Origin: Fen-999 sp041480065
GTDB taxonomy: Bacteria; Pseudomonadota; Gammaproteobacteria; Burkholderiales; Rhodocyclaceae
Direction of reading: 5' to 3'
Length of the DNA stretch: 64,000 nt
Assembly (NCBI GenBank): GCA_041480065.1
Contig: JBGOZF010000005.1
Span: forward strand, 1 to 64,000
Below are positions 7,203-16,961 of this stretch, in pieces. Position 1 is the stretch's first letter; each line of letters begins with the position of its first letter. The position numbers and the translations under genes were made by a program. The notes under the pieces are model-generated. The model was not told the origin of the DNA. It made no database searches and was given only the letters and a program-made list of their open reading frames with translations.

Positions 7203-8456
7203 ATGGCAGAGAGAGAAAGCTATGGCGGCGAATCCGCCCTCAGCGTCGAGCAGGCGCGGCAACTGATACTGGATGCGGTAGAGCCGCCCGGCGGCCGTGA
7301 GCAGGTGTCGGTTCGTGCCGCCCTGGGCCGCGTGCTGGCGCGCGACGTGGTGGCGCCGTTCGACGTGCCCGCCCACGACAATTCGGCCATGGACGGTTAT
7401 GCCGTTCGGGCGGCAGACCTGGCGGCGGCCGGGGAAACTTCACTGGAGGTGGTCGGCACGGCGCTTGCCGGCGGCGCATTCTCCGGCGTCGTCGGTTCGG
7501 GCCAGGCGGTGCGGATCATGACCGGCGCGGTGATCCCGCGCGGCGCCGATACCGTGGTGGTGCAGGAAGTAGCGACCGTCGAACGCGACCGCGTGCGTAT
7601 TCCGGCCGGCCAGAAGGCCGGCCAGAATCTGCGCCGGGCCGGCGAGGACCTGGGCAAGGGCCGGCCGGCGCTGGCCGCTGGCAAGCGCATTGGGGCGGCG
7701 GAATTGGGCTTGCTGGCCTCGCTGGGCTTCTCCGAGGTGACGGTATGCCGGCGGCTGCGCGTGGCCTTCTTCTCGACCGGCGACGAGCTGGCGTCGATCG
7801 GCCGGGCGCTGGCGCCGGGCGAGGTCTATGACAGCAACCGCTACACGCTCTACGGCGCGCTCAGCCAACTCGGCGTCGAACTGCTGGACATGGGTTTGGT
7901 GCGCGACGAACCGGCGGCCATGGAACAGGGTTTCCGCGAAGCGGCCGCGCAGGCTGATGTCATCCTCACTACCGGCGGCGTTTCCGTGGGCGAGGCCGAC
8001 TATGTCAAGGACATCGTGAACCGCCTCGGTGCGGTGAGGTTCTGGAAAATCAACATCAAGCCCGGACGGCCGATGGCCTTCGGCCGCATCGCTGCCGATG
8101 GCCACCAGGCCTGGCTGTTCGGCCTGCCGGGCAATCCGGTGGCGGTGATGGTGAACCTCCATCAGATCGTGCTCGACGCCTTGCTCAAGCTGATGGGCGT
8201 GGCACCGCTGCCGCAGCGGCCGCTGTTCCAGGTGCCTTGCGTCTCGGCCATGCGCAAGTGGCCGGGGCGGCGCGAGTATCCGCGCGGCGTGCTGTTCGAG
8301 GAGCAGGGCGTCTGGAAGGTCAGGCTGGCGGGCCACCAGGGCTCGGGCGTGCTGCGCTCGATGTCGGAAGCCAACTGCTACATCGTGCTGCCGGAGGAGT
8401 GCGCCGGCATCGCCGTCGGCGACTCGGTGGCGGTGCAGCCTTTCAGCGACTTCTGA
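7203..8456 (+). CDS. moeA: Molybdopterin molybdenumtransferase MoeA (copy 1)
   Basis: 417 aa. It inserts molybdate into adenylylated molybdopterin, the last common step of molybdenum cofactor synthesis. MoeA motifs in order: HDNSAMDGYAVR, ITGAVIPRGADTVV as MTGAVIPRGAD, FSTGDEL, DSNRYTL, TTGGVSVGEADYV, KPGRPMAFG and GLPGNPVAVM, then the C-terminal beta-barrel domain. ATG 7203 is chosen because CAGGAG lies 8 nt before it; an in-frame TTG at 7179 would put that site inside the gene. It is convergent with the second moeA block and not in an operon with other moa/mob genes here. Confidence 0.93.
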   Translation: MAERESYGGESALSVEQARQLILDAVEPPGGREQVSVRAALGRVLARDVVAPFDVPAHDNSAMDGYAVRAADLAAAGETSLEVVGTALAGGAFSGVVGSGQAVRIMTGAVIPRGADTVVVQEVATVERDRVRIPAGQKAGQNLRRAGEDLGKGRPALAAGKRIGAAELGLLASLGFSEVTVCRRLRVAFFSTGDELASIGRALAPGEVYDSNRYTLYGALSQLGVELLDMGLVRDEPAAMEQGFREAAAQADVILTTGGVSVGEADYVKDIVNRLGAVRFWKINIKPGRPMAFGRIAADGHQAWLFGLPGNPVAVMVNLHQIVLDALLKLMGVAPLPQRPLFQVPCVSAMRKWPGRREYPRGVLFEEQGVWKVRLAGHQGSGVLRSMSEANCYIVLPEECAGIAVGDSVAVQPFSDF

Positions 8457-8793
8457 TCAGGACCGCGTGCCGGAACGATGCCGGCGCGTGGGCGAACACG
8501 GCCGAGCCGACCACGATCAGCCAGAACAGCAGCAGGCGGTGGTCGGCGTCGACGGCCATCCAGCCGACGAGAACGAGCTTGCCGATGACCGACAGGCCAG
8601 CGGCCTTGCGCAAGTGGTCCGGGTTGCCCCAGACGTCGAGCACCAGCATGCCGAGGCCGGTGACCAGCGTCGCGATCGCGCTTTGGCGCAGGTCGACCGG
8701 CGCGCCGAGGATGGCGGCGCCGAGCGCGATCACAGCGGCCAGATGCAGGCCGCGCAGGATCACGTTCAGCCAGCGGCGCGGCCGCTCGATCAT
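8443..8793 (-). CDS. Small integral membrane protein, unknown function
   Basis: 116 aa with four hydrophobic stretches: LHLAAVIALGAAILGA, ATLVTGLGMLVLDVWG, IGKLVLVGWMAV and LLLFWLIVVGSAVFAHA. It is likely a four-helix inner-membrane protein. Its ATG overlaps the stop of the upstream second moeA (ATGA), so the two are cotranscribed; a molybdate-related role is only guilt by association. Its 3' end overlaps the convergent first moeA by 14 bp. Confidence 0.75.
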   Translation of the reverse strand: MIERPRRWLNVILRGLHLAAVIALGAAILGAPVDLRQSAIATLVTGLGMLVLDVWGNPDHLRKAAGLSVIGKLVLVGWMAVDADHRLLLFWLIVVGSAVFAHAPASFRHAVLIRSR

Positions 8794-10001
8794 GGCTGCC
8801 AGGCCGGGCCGGGCAGGAAATCGACCGTGTCACCGGGCGATACCCGGGTGCCGGCCGCGATCGGCGCCAGGCCGTCGGCCCAGACGGCCGACGAGATGAT
8901 CGCCGAATCCTGCGTCGGATAGATGTCGAGACCGCCGCGGCCGTTGCGGCGCACGCGCACGAATTCCATGCGGTTGCCCTTGACCGTATAGGCGAAGTCG
9001 GCACGCAGGCTCTGCATGTCAGGCTCGATGCGGCTGTGGCCCTGGCAGCGGCGCAGGAAGGGCGACACCAGCGTCAACATGCCGGCCCACACCGAGACCG
9101 GATTGCCCGGCAGGCCGATGAAAACGGCTTCGCGCGCGTCGCTCCTGACCGCGCCGAAGGCCAGCGGCTTGCCGGGCTTGGCGGCGATCTTCCAGACATC
9201 GATGCGGCCTTCGGCTTTCACCGCCGCGGTGACGTGGTCCTCGTCGCCTTCCGACATGCCGCCGCTGGTGACGATGACGTCGGCCTGTGCCGCCGCCTCG
9301 CGCAGCGCGGCGCGGGTGGCGGCGCGATCGTCGCGGATGATGCCGAGGTCGATGATTTCGGCGCCGAGGTCGTCGAGAAAGCCGCGCATCACGTAGCGGT
9401 TGGAGTTGTAGATGTGGCCCGGCGTCAGCGGCTCGCCGGGCGTGCTCAGTTCGGAACCGGTGAAGAAGATGGCGACGCGCAGGCGCCGGAACACCGGCAG
9501 GCGGGCGATGCCGACCGAGGCCGCGAGACCGAGCGCCGCCGCCGAGAGCCGGCTGCCGGCAGCGAGGATCTTCTGGCCCTGGCGTAGATCGGAGCCGGCG
9601 AGACGGACGTGTTCGCCTGCCGCCGGTGTGGCGTCGACGACCACGCCGTCGCCCTCCGGGGTGCAGTATTCCTGCATGACCACGGTATCGGCGCCGTCGG
9701 GCACCTGGGCGCCGGTGAAGATGCGCGCCGCGGTGCCCGGCAGCAGCGGCACGGCGACTTCGCCGGCGGCGACGCGCTGGCTCACCGGCAGTCGCGTGCC
9801 GGCCACTGCGACATCGGCCGCGCGCAATGCGTAGCCGTCCATCGCGGCATTGGCGAAAGGCGGCACCGTCAGCGGCGAAACGATGTTCTCGGCCAGGGCA
9901 CGGCCGAAGGCGAGGGCGGTGTCGATGTCTTCGATGTCCTTGATCGGGTGCGCGGAATCGAGCAGCGTGGCCTTGGCGGCGGTGAAGGGAATCAGGCTCA
10001 T
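8790..10001 (-). CDS. moeA: Molybdopterin molybdenumtransferase MoeA (copy 2)
   Basis: 403 aa with the same motif series as copy 1 but different wording: FANAAMDGYALR, FTGAQVPDGADTVVMQE, FFTGSEL, NSNRYVM, TSGGMSEGDEDHV, KPGKPLAFG, GLPGNPVSVW. The two proteins are clearly separate paralogs, not a recent duplication. Bacteria with two MoeA proteins may divide them between molybdenum and tungsten or between cofactor variants; nothing here says which. MSLIPF at 10001 is the natural start. Confidence 0.92.
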   Translation of the reverse strand: MSLIPFTAAKATLLDSAHPIKDIEDIDTALAFGRALAENIVSPLTVPPFANAAMDGYALRAADVAVAGTRLPVSQRVAAGEVAVPLLPGTAARIFTGAQVPDGADTVVMQEYCTPEGDGVVVDATPAAGEHVRLAGSDLRQGQKILAAGSRLSAAALGLAASVGIARLPVFRRLRVAIFFTGSELSTPGEPLTPGHIYNSNRYVMRGFLDDLGAEIIDLGIIRDDRAATRAALREAAAQADVIVTSGGMSEGDEDHVTAAVKAEGRIDVWKIAAKPGKPLAFGAVRSDAREAVFIGLPGNPVSVWAGMLTLVSPFLRRCQGHSRIEPDMQSLRADFAYTVKGNRMEFVRVRRNGRGGLDIYPTQDSAIISSAVWADGLAPIAAGTRVSPGDTVDFLPGPAWQP

Positions 10002-10079
10002 GGTGTCGTCAGTTTGAGGGGATCGATGGTGAGTCGGAATTGTGGGAGTGTACCCGCATGTGCTTCTCCAACAGTCTGA

Positions 10080-10271
10080 AGCAAGGCCGACCTGTTCGAG
10101 TGCATCGAACCCTTCTACAACCGGAGAGGTCGACATCCCATGCTCGGCCACGTCGCGCCAGCACAATTCCCGGAGACTGGATCAGCACTCAGCATGGGCA
10201 GCAATTGGCGGCATAATGCCCCTGGGTTGGAAGCCGAAAAACCGAGGCAAGCCCCAATATCTTTGTGGTGA
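10080..10271 (+). pseudogene. IS3-family transposase (OrfB), C-terminal remnant
   Basis: An open stretch reads KADLFECIEPFYNRRGRHPM then LGHVAPAQF. That matches the well-known end of IS3-family OrfB integrases (the FEYIE-x-FYN-x-x-R-x-H-x-x-LGY-x-[ST]P region). It is preceded directly by a stop (10077) and has no catalytic DDE part, so only the tail survives. The rest of the 10002-10317 gap shows nothing else. Confidence 0.7.
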
Positions 10272-10317
10272 GACTTTTCAATCGTTTTCAACGTGCCTGA
10301 CCATTAGAATTCCCGCC

Positions 10318-12738
10318 ATGATAGAGACCATTGGCCGTTTCGAGATTCGCCGCGAGTTGGGGCGCGGTTCCCAGAGCGTGGTCTATCTTGCCTGGGATCC
10401 GCATCTCGAGCGGGAAGTGGCGATCAAGACGCTGCATTTCGGCAGTCGCGACATCGAGCACAATGCCTCGTTCCTGGATGAGGCGCGGGTGGTCAGCAAG
10501 CTGCGGCATCCGAACGTCGTTCCGATCTACGATGCCGGCGAGCAGGATGGCGACCTCTATCTGGTCTTCGAATACGTCGACGGCCGCAGCCTCCTGGAGA
10601 TGCTGCAAGCCGAAGGATCGATACCGAAGCCGCGCGCCGCGGACCTGATGCGCCAGGTGCTCGATGCCGTGGCCAAGGCCCATTCGCTGGGCGTGATCCA
10701 CCGCGATCTCAAGCCCTCGAACATCCTCGTCGACAGCCAGGGCACGCCGCGGGTCATGGACTTCGGCATCGCCTCTCGGGTGCCGGAGACCGGCCGCGAA
10801 GACCGCGATCGGCTGGTCGGCACGCCGGCTTACATGGCGCCGGAATACATCACCGAGCGTATCGTCAGCGAGAAGATCGACGTCTTCGCCGCCGGCCTGG
10901 TTCTGCTCGAACTGATCACCGGCAAGCGGGTGTTCCAGGGCGGCGGCTCGGCGGTATTGCTGGACCGGATTCCGCGCGAGCCGGTGACGCTGCCGCGCGA
11001 CGCCGGCATCGACGATCAGTTGGGCAGCATCATCCTGCGTGCCTGCGCCATCGATCCGGCGCAGCGCTTCCCGACCGCGGCCGAGATGCGTCAGGCGCTG
11101 GAAACCTACCTCGGCATGGGCTCCGAGGTGATCGTGCCGAGCGGCGAGACCGAGGCGACGCATCAGGGCACCCTCGACTTCCTGCTTCGGCGCATGCGCC
11201 ACCGGACCGACTTTCCGGCGCTTTCCGACTCGGTGTCGGCCATCAACCGCATGACCCACTCGGACCGCGAGAGCATCAACAAGCTCTCCAACACGATACT
11301 CAAGGACTACGCGCTGACCAACAAGATCCTCAAGCTGGTGAATTCCGCCTTCTATCGCCAGGTCGGCGGCGGCAACATCAGCACGGTGTCGCGGGCGGTG
11401 ATCGTGCTCGGCTTCGATACCATCCGCAACATCGCCATCACGGTGCTGCTGTTCGAGCACTTGCAGGACAAGGCCAATGCGCGCGAACTCAAGGAGTCCT
11501 TCCTGCGCGCCAACCTGGCCGGACTGCTGGCCCGGCACACCGCCGCGAAGGTGATGCCGCGCGAAGGCGAGGAAGCCTTCATCTGCGCGCTGTTTCACGG
11601 CCTCGGGCAACTGCTGGCCCAGTATTACTTCCCCGAGGAAGTGGAGCAAATCCGCAACCTGATGCAGTCGAAGCGCCTTTCCGAGGATACGGCGTCGGCG
11701 AAGGTGCTCGGCATTCCGCTGGAGGAGTTGGGCATCGGCATCGCCCGTACCTGGGGCTTCCCGGCGGCGATCATCAACAGCATGCGCCGGCTGCCGGCCG
11801 GCACCGTGCGCAAGCCGGCAACGCGCGACGAGACCCTGCGCATGCTGGCGGGCTTTTCCAACGAGTTGTGCGACATGATTTCCGACGTTGCTCCCGAAGA
11901 CAGGACCGAGGCGATCCAGGCAGTCGCCGACCGCCTCGGCAGCAGCATGCAGATCGCCGAACAGCAGTTGCAGGAAACGATCGAGGGCTCCTTCAACGAA
12001 CTGGCCCAGGTGGCGTCCGTATTGCGGGTGAACTTGACGCAAAGCCCGTTTGCCCGCCAGGTGAAGGCGTTTGCGAGCGAGGATGCTTCCGCTCAGGCCA
12101 CCGAGGCCGCCGCGCCGAGAGAGGACCAGGTGCCGGCAAGCACCGTGCTCGGCGGTCCCATACCGGAGGGTGGCACCATGGTCACCGGCGAGGAGCCAGC
12201 CGAGGCTGAACTCGTCATGCCCGACGACGCCCAGGGAGTGCTGGCCGCCGGCATCCAGGACATCAGCAACTCGCTGGTCGAGGATTTCTCGCTCAACGAC
12301 ATCCTCTACATCACTATCGAGACCATGTACCGGGCGATGGGATTCCAGCGCGTGCTGCTTTGCCTGAAAGACGTCAAGGCCGGGCAGATGGTCGGGCGCT
12401 TCGGCTTCGGCACCGACACCAACGAGATCGCGCCGCGCTTCCGTTTCCCGCTCGGCAGTGCCACCGATGTCTTCCAACTGGCGATGGCGAAGGCCGTCGA
12501 TATCATCATCACCGACATCGACGACCCGAAGATCGCCGGCCGTGTGCCGGCCTGGTACCGGCAACTGACGTCGGCGAAAACCTTCGTCCTGCTGCCGCTC
12601 AATGTCAAGGGCAACCCGGTCGCGTTGATCTATTGCGACAAGGCCCGGGGCGGTTCGATCGTGATCCCCGAAAGGGAACTGGCGCTGTTGAAGACACTGC
12701 GCAACCAGGCACTCCTGGCGCTGAAGCAGTCGCTCTGA
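10318..12738 (+). CDS. Ser/Thr protein kinase fused to HDOD and GAF domains
   Basis: 806 aa signalling protein. Residues 1-270 are a complete Hanks-type kinase: glycine loop GRGSQSVVY, Lys in VAIKTL, HRDLKPSN (about 128), DFG (about 148), and YMAPEY in the activation segment. Residues about 295-495 form an HDOD domain (metal-free HD relative; LSDSVSAINRMT, ILKLVNSAFYR, AVIVLGFDTIRNIAI). Residues about 640-800 are GAF-like. No transmembrane segment is obvious, so it is probably cytoplasmic. A signal sensed by the GAF domain could set kinase or HDOD output; the target is unknown. ATG 10318 is used; the frame stays open upstream through IS debris but without homology. Confidence 0.9.
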   Translation: MIETIGRFEIRRELGRGSQSVVYLAWDPHLEREVAIKTLHFGSRDIEHNASFLDEARVVSKLRHPNVVPIYDAGEQDGDLYLVFEYVDGRSLLEMLQAEGSIPKPRAADLMRQVLDAVAKAHSLGVIHRDLKPSNILVDSQGTPRVMDFGIASRVPETGREDRDRLVGTPAYMAPEYITERIVSEKIDVFAAGLVLLELITGKRVFQGGGSAVLLDRIPREPVTLPRDAGIDDQLGSIILRACAIDPAQRFPTAAEMRQALETYLGMGSEVIVPSGETEATHQGTLDFLLRRMRHRTDFPALSDSVSAINRMTHSDRESINKLSNTILKDYALTNKILKLVNSAFYRQVGGGNISTVSRAVIVLGFDTIRNIAITVLLFEHLQDKANARELKESFLRANLAGLLARHTAAKVMPREGEEAFICALFHGLGQLLAQYYFPEEVEQIRNLMQSKRLSEDTASAKVLGIPLEELGIGIARTWGFPAAIINSMRRLPAGTVRKPATRDETLRMLAGFSNELCDMISDVAPEDRTEAIQAVADRLGSSMQIAEQQLQETIEGSFNELAQVASVLRVNLTQSPFARQVKAFASEDASAQATEAAAPREDQVPASTVLGGPIPEGGTMVTGEEPAEAELVMPDDAQGVLAAGIQDISNSLVEDFSLNDILYITIETMYRAMGFQRVLLCLKDVKAGQMVGRFGFGTDTNEIAPRFRFPLGSATDVFQLAMAKAVDIIITDIDDPKIAGRVPAWYRQLTSAKTFVLLPLNVKGNPVALIYCDKARGGSIVIPERELALLKTLRNQALLALKQSL

Positions 12739-12798
12739 CGGACTGCTTTTTGCAGTAGCATTTCCATTCATCGGACATTTCGACTGGTGGCCGCGACG

Positions 12799-13353
12799 AT
12801 GAACAAGGCTTTCGTACGAGAAGCGGATGACGAGGAGGAGGAACTGCCGGACGCAGCGCAACTGCCGCCCGGGACCCGCAACTACATGACCGTCGCCGGC
12901 CATCGCCGGCTGAGGGACGAACTCGCTCACCTGGTCAAGGTCGAACGACCGAATCTGGTGCAGGTGGTGGCCTGGGCGGCCAGCAACGGCGACCGCTCCG
13001 AGAACGGCGATTACATCTACGGCAAGAAGCGCCTGCGCGAGATCGACCGCCGCATCCGCTACCTGACCAAGCGTATCGAGAGCGCCGTGGTGGTCGACCC
13101 GGCGCAGCAGGAAAACACGGACCAGGTATTTTTCGGCGCCACGGTGACGCTGTGCGAGAAGGATGGCAGCGAGGTCGCCTACCAGATCGTTGGCGTCGAT
13201 GAGGCCGATGCGGCGCGCGGCATGATCAACTGGCTTTCCCCGTTGGCACGCGCATTGATCAAGGCAAGGGAGGGCGACGTGATCCGTTTTCACAGCCCGT
13301 CCGGACTGCGCGAGCTTGAAGTCGTCGAAGTCCGCTACCTGTCGCCGCCGTGA
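12799..13353 (+). CDS. greB: Transcript cleavage/elongation factor GreB
   Basis: 184 aa. It rescues backtracked RNA polymerase by stimulating cleavage of the nascent RNA. The N-terminal coiled coil carries the acidic tip (ASNGDRSENGDYIYGKKRLREID) that reaches the polymerase active site. The C-terminal FKBP-like domain ends in SPSGLRELEVVEVRY. MNKAFVRE is the standard GreB start; an acidic insert (EADDEEEELPDAAQ) follows it. Its last codons overlap the histidine kinase start, so the two are transcribed together. Confidence 0.92.
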   Translation: MNKAFVREADDEEEELPDAAQLPPGTRNYMTVAGHRRLRDELAHLVKVERPNLVQVVAWAASNGDRSENGDYIYGKKRLREIDRRIRYLTKRIESAVVVDPAQQENTDQVFFGATVTLCEKDGSEVAYQIVGVDEADAARGMINWLSPLARALIKAREGDVIRFHSPSGLRELEVVEVRYLSPP

Positions 13354-15023
13354 CCGAACCGGCGCAACAACCTCCGACGGCCGATCCGGCATCGCAGGCA
13401 GATGCGCAGCGACTGATACTCGCACTCGAAGCCGCCAACCAGGGGCTCTGGGACTGGAACCTGATCTCGGGCGACGCCTATTTGACGCCCATCTTCTACC
13501 GGATGCTCGGCTACAAGCCGGGGGATTTCCCGGCTACGTTCAGCGGCTGGACCTCACTGCTCCACCCGGACGACCTGCCGGCGCTGATGGGAGCGCTGTC
13601 GGCGCTGGTCGACGCGGGCCGCGACCGCTTCGAACTCGAGTTTCGATTGCGCAACCGCGACGGCGGTTGGCGCTGGATACTCGGCCAGGGCATGGCGATC
13701 GAGCGCGATGCCGATGGCCTGCCGACCCGGGTGCTCGGCATCAACCTCGACATCACCGACCGGCGTGCCGCCGAAACGGCCCTGCGGGAAAGCGAGGCGC
13801 GTTTCCGGGCGATATTCGACAATGTGCGCGAGGCGATTCTGATCCACGACATCGATACCGGTGCCATCCTGTCGGTCAATGCCCGCGCCAGCGAGATGTT
13901 CGCGCTGGCTGCGGACGACCTGTGTGCCGCCAGCCTGCGCGATATCAGCGCCGACGTGCCGCCCTATACGCAAGCCGATGCCGCCTTGTGGATGATGCGC
14001 GCCGGCGCCGGCGAGCCACAGCAATTCGAGTGGCAGGCCAGGGACTCGCGGGGCCGCGTGTTCTGGGTCGAGGTGATCATGCGCCGGGCGCGCATCGGCG
14101 AATACGATCGCCTGCTGACGGTGATGCGCGACATCAGTGTGCGCAAGGCGTGGGAAGCCGAATTGCGGCAGAACCTCGAGCGCCAGGTGCAGTTGAACCG
14201 CAAGCTCGAGGAAGCCCAGAACCAGTTGCTGCAATCCGAGAAGATGGCGTCGATCGGCCAGTTGGCCGCCGGCGTCGCCCATGAACTCAACAACCCGATC
14301 GGCTACGTCGCGTCCAACCTCGGCAGCCTGGAAGGCTATCTGAAGGACTTGTTCGAGATCATCGACGCCTGCGGCGATGCCGATCGGGATGCCGCCTTCG
14401 AGCGTGTCGGCCGACTGAAGGCGGCGAAGGACTATGCCTACATCAAGACCGACCTCGGCCAACTGATGACCGAGTCGCGCGATGGCCTGTCCAGGGTGAG
14501 AAGGATTGTTCAGGATCTCAAGGACTTCTCACGGGTCGGCCAAGCCGAATGGCAGTGGGCCGACCTGCATGTCGGCCTCGATTCGACGCTCAACATCGTC
14601 TGGAACGAGCTCAAGTACAAGTGCAAGGTGAATAGGGAATACGGCGACCTGCCCGCGATCTACTGTCTGCCTTCGCAGTTGAACCAGGTATTCATGAACC
14701 TGTTCGTCAATGCCGCCCAGGCCATCGAGAATCGCGGCGAGGTGACCATTCACACCGGCCGCCAGGGGGACGAAGTCTGGGTCGAGGTCGCCGACACCGG
14801 CAAGGGTATTCGCCAGGAGGACCTGAACCGGATCTTCGAGCCCTTCTTCACCACCAAACCCGTCGGCCAGGGTACCGGCCTCGGCCTTTCGCTTTCCTAC
14901 AGCATCGTCCTCAAGCACCGCGGCCGGATCGAGGTGGCGAGCGAGGTGGGCAAGGGCTCCAGTTTCCGGGTCGTGCTGCCTATCAAACCGGAACTTGAAA
15001 AACCGGCCGCTTCCCCCAACTAG
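13350..15023 (+). CDS. Double-PAS sensor histidine kinase
   Basis: 557 aa, no membrane segment seen, so probably a soluble sensor. The first PAS/PAC (about 20-140) shows NQGLWDWNLISG and GGWRWILGQG. A second PAS (about 150-270) is followed by a coiled coil, then the dimerisation box GVAHELNNPIGY (phospho-His near 310). The ATPase has NLFVNAAQA, DTGKGI and GTGLGLSLS. It starts with GTG overlapping the greB stop (GTGA). No response regulator gene is adjacent, so it is an orphan kinase; htpG follows 27 bp later. Confidence 0.9.
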   Translation: MTEPAQQPPTADPASQADAQRLILALEAANQGLWDWNLISGDAYLTPIFYRMLGYKPGDFPATFSGWTSLLHPDDLPALMGALSALVDAGRDRFELEFRLRNRDGGWRWILGQGMAIERDADGLPTRVLGINLDITDRRAAETALRESEARFRAIFDNVREAILIHDIDTGAILSVNARASEMFALAADDLCAASLRDISADVPPYTQADAALWMMRAGAGEPQQFEWQARDSRGRVFWVEVIMRRARIGEYDRLLTVMRDISVRKAWEAELRQNLERQVQLNRKLEEAQNQLLQSEKMASIGQLAAGVAHELNNPIGYVASNLGSLEGYLKDLFEIIDACGDADRDAAFERVGRLKAAKDYAYIKTDLGQLMTESRDGLSRVRRIVQDLKDFSRVGQAEWQWADLHVGLDSTLNIVWNELKYKCKVNREYGDLPAIYCLPSQLNQVFMNLFVNAAQAIENRGEVTIHTGRQGDEVWVEVADTGKGIRQEDLNRIFEPFFTTKPVGQGTGLGLSLSYSIVLKHRGRIEVASEVGKGSSFRVVLPIKPELEKPAASPN

Positions 15024-15050
15024 GGTTGTTGTTTCAATCGGGAGGACTTC

Positions 15051-16961
15051 ATGACCGCAACCAGTACCGCCAGCCGGGAGACGCTCGGTTTCCAGGCCGA
15101 AGTGAAGCAATTGCTTCAACTGATGATTCACTCGCTCTACTCGAACCGCGAAATCTTCCTTCGCGAACTGATCTCCAACGCTTCCGATGCCTGTGACAAG
15201 CTGCGCTTCGAGGCCCTGCACAACAGCGCGCTGCTCGAGGGTGGCGGTGATTTCCGGATCCGGATTTCCCACGACGTGGCGGCGCGCACGATCACCGTGG
15301 CCGACAACGGCATCGGCATGAGCCGCGACGAAGTGGTGAGCCATCTGGGCACCATCGCCAAGTCGGGCACGCGCGAGTTCTTCTCCGCCCTCACCGGCGA
15401 CCAGCAGAAGGACGCCCACCTGATCGGCCAGTTCGGCGTCGGCTTCTACTCCTCGTTCATCGTCGCCGACAAGGTGACGGTCGTGACGCGCCGCGCCGGC
15501 GAACAGGCCGCTCAGGGCGTGCGCTGGGAATCCGACGGCGGCGGCGAGTTCAGCGTCGAAATGATCGAAGTGCCGGCCCGCGGCACCGAGATCACGCTGC
15601 ACTTGCGCGAAGGCGAGGACGACCTGCTCTCGGGCTGGAAGCTGCGCCAGATCATCCGCAAGTACTCCGACCACATCGTCCAGCCCATCGTCATGAAGAA
15701 GGAGGAGTGGAAGGACGGCAAGCAGGAACTCACGGACGAGGACGAGACCGTGAACCAGGCCTCAGCCCTGTGGGCGCGGCCGAAGAACGAGATCACCGAG
15801 GAGCAGTACAAGGAGTTCTACAAGCATGTCGGCCACGACTTCGACGAGCCGCTGGCCTGGGCGCACAGCCGCGTCGAGGGCAAGACCGAGTACACCCAGT
15901 TGCTCTACATCCCGGCGCGCGCCCCGTTCGACCTCTGGGACCGCGAAAAGCGCCACGGCATCAAGCTCTACGTCCGCCGCGTCTTCATCATGGACGATGC
16001 CGAGCAGTTGATGCCGATTTACCTGCGCTTCGTGCGCGGCGTCGTCGACTCCGCCGATCTGCCGCTCAACGTCTCGCGCGAGATCCTCCAGGAAAGCAAG
16101 GATATCGAGGCCATCCGCAAGGGCTGCACGGCCAAGGTGCTGGGCCTGCTCGACGACATGGCCGAGAACAAGAAGGATGATTACGCGAAGTTCTGGGGCG
16201 AGTTCGGCCGCGTGCTGAAGGAGGGTGTCGGCGAGGACCATGCCAACAAGGACAAGATCGCCCGGCTGCTGCGCTTCGCCACCACCCAGGCCGACACCGC
16301 GGACCAGACGGTGGGCCTGGCCGAATACGTGACGCGCATGAAGGAAGGCCAGGACAAGATCTACTTCGTCACCGCCGAGACCTTCAATGCTGCGAAGAAC
16401 AGCCCGCACCTCGAGATCTTCCGCAAGAAGGGCATCGAAGTCATTCTGCTCTGCGACCGCGTCGACGAATGGGTGGTCAGCCACCTCACCGAATTCGACG
16501 GCAAGCAGTTGGTGTCGGTGGCCAAGGGCGGTCTCGACTTGGGCTCGCTGGAAGACGAAGCCGAGAAGAAGGAGCAGGAATCGGCCGCCGGCGAGTTCAA
16601 GGAGCTGACCGACAAGATCGGCAAGTCGCTCGGTGAACGCGTCAAGGAGGTGCGCGTTACGCACCGCCTGACCGACAGCCCGGCCTGCCTGGTCTCGGAC
16701 GAGCACGACATGAGCGGTAATCTCGCCCGCATCCTCAAGGCCGCCGGCCAGCAGGCGCCGGACATGAAGCCCATCCTGGAAATCAATCCGCGCCACCCGG
16801 TGGTGCTGCGGCTGAAATACGAGGACAGGAAGTTCGACGACTGGGCGGCGGTGCTGTTCGATCAGGCGCTGCTCGCCGAAGGCGGCCAACTCGACGATCC
16901 GGCGACTTTCGTCAAGCGCGTGAACGACCTGATGCTGGCGATGTCGCTGTCCGGTTCGTGA
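15051..16961 (+). CDS. htpG: Molecular chaperone HtpG (bacterial Hsp90)
   Basis: 636 aa, normal length. The N-terminal ATP-binding domain has LIHSLYSNREIFLRELISNA, DNGIGM, GTIAKSGT and GQFGVGFYSSF. The middle domain has the DLPLNVSREILQES client/ATPase segment, and the C-terminal dimerisation domain closes the protein. GGGAGG precedes ATG 15051 at ideal spacing. The stop overlaps the next gene's GTG start. Cytoplasmic chaperone for stress and for selected native clients. Confidence 0.97.
   Translation: MTATSTASRETLGFQAEVKQLLQLMIHSLYSNREIFLRELISNASDACDKLRFEALHNSALLEGGGDFRIRISHDVAARTITVADNGIGMSRDEVVSHLGTIAKSGTREFFSALTGDQQKDAHLIGQFGVGFYSSFIVADKVTVVTRRAGEQAAQGVRWESDGGGEFSVEMIEVPARGTEITLHLREGEDDLLSGWKLRQIIRKYSDHIVQPIVMKKEEWKDGKQELTDEDETVNQASALWARPKNEITEEQYKEFYKHVGHDFDEPLAWAHSRVEGKTEYTQLLYIPARAPFDLWDREKRHGIKLYVRRVFIMDDAEQLMPIYLRFVRGVVDSADLPLNVSREILQESKDIEAIRKGCTAKVLGLLDDMAENKKDDYAKFWGEFGRVLKEGVGEDHANKDKIARLLRFATTQADTADQTVGLAEYVTRMKEGQDKIYFVTAETFNAAKNSPHLEIFRKKGIEVILLCDRVDEWVVSHLTEFDGKQLVSVAKGGLDLGSLEDEAEKKEQESAAGEFKELTDKIGKSLGERVKEVRVTHRLTDSPACLVSDEHDMSGNLARILKAAGQQAPDMKPILEINPRHPVVLRLKYEDRKFDDWAAVLFDQALLAEGGQLDDPATFVKRVNDLMLAMSLSGS

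Noticed and set aside
10288..13425. 1045-codon open frame on the minus strand
   Set aside because: Antisense of the kinase-HDOD-GAF gene and greB; no recognisable domain and typical shadow composition.
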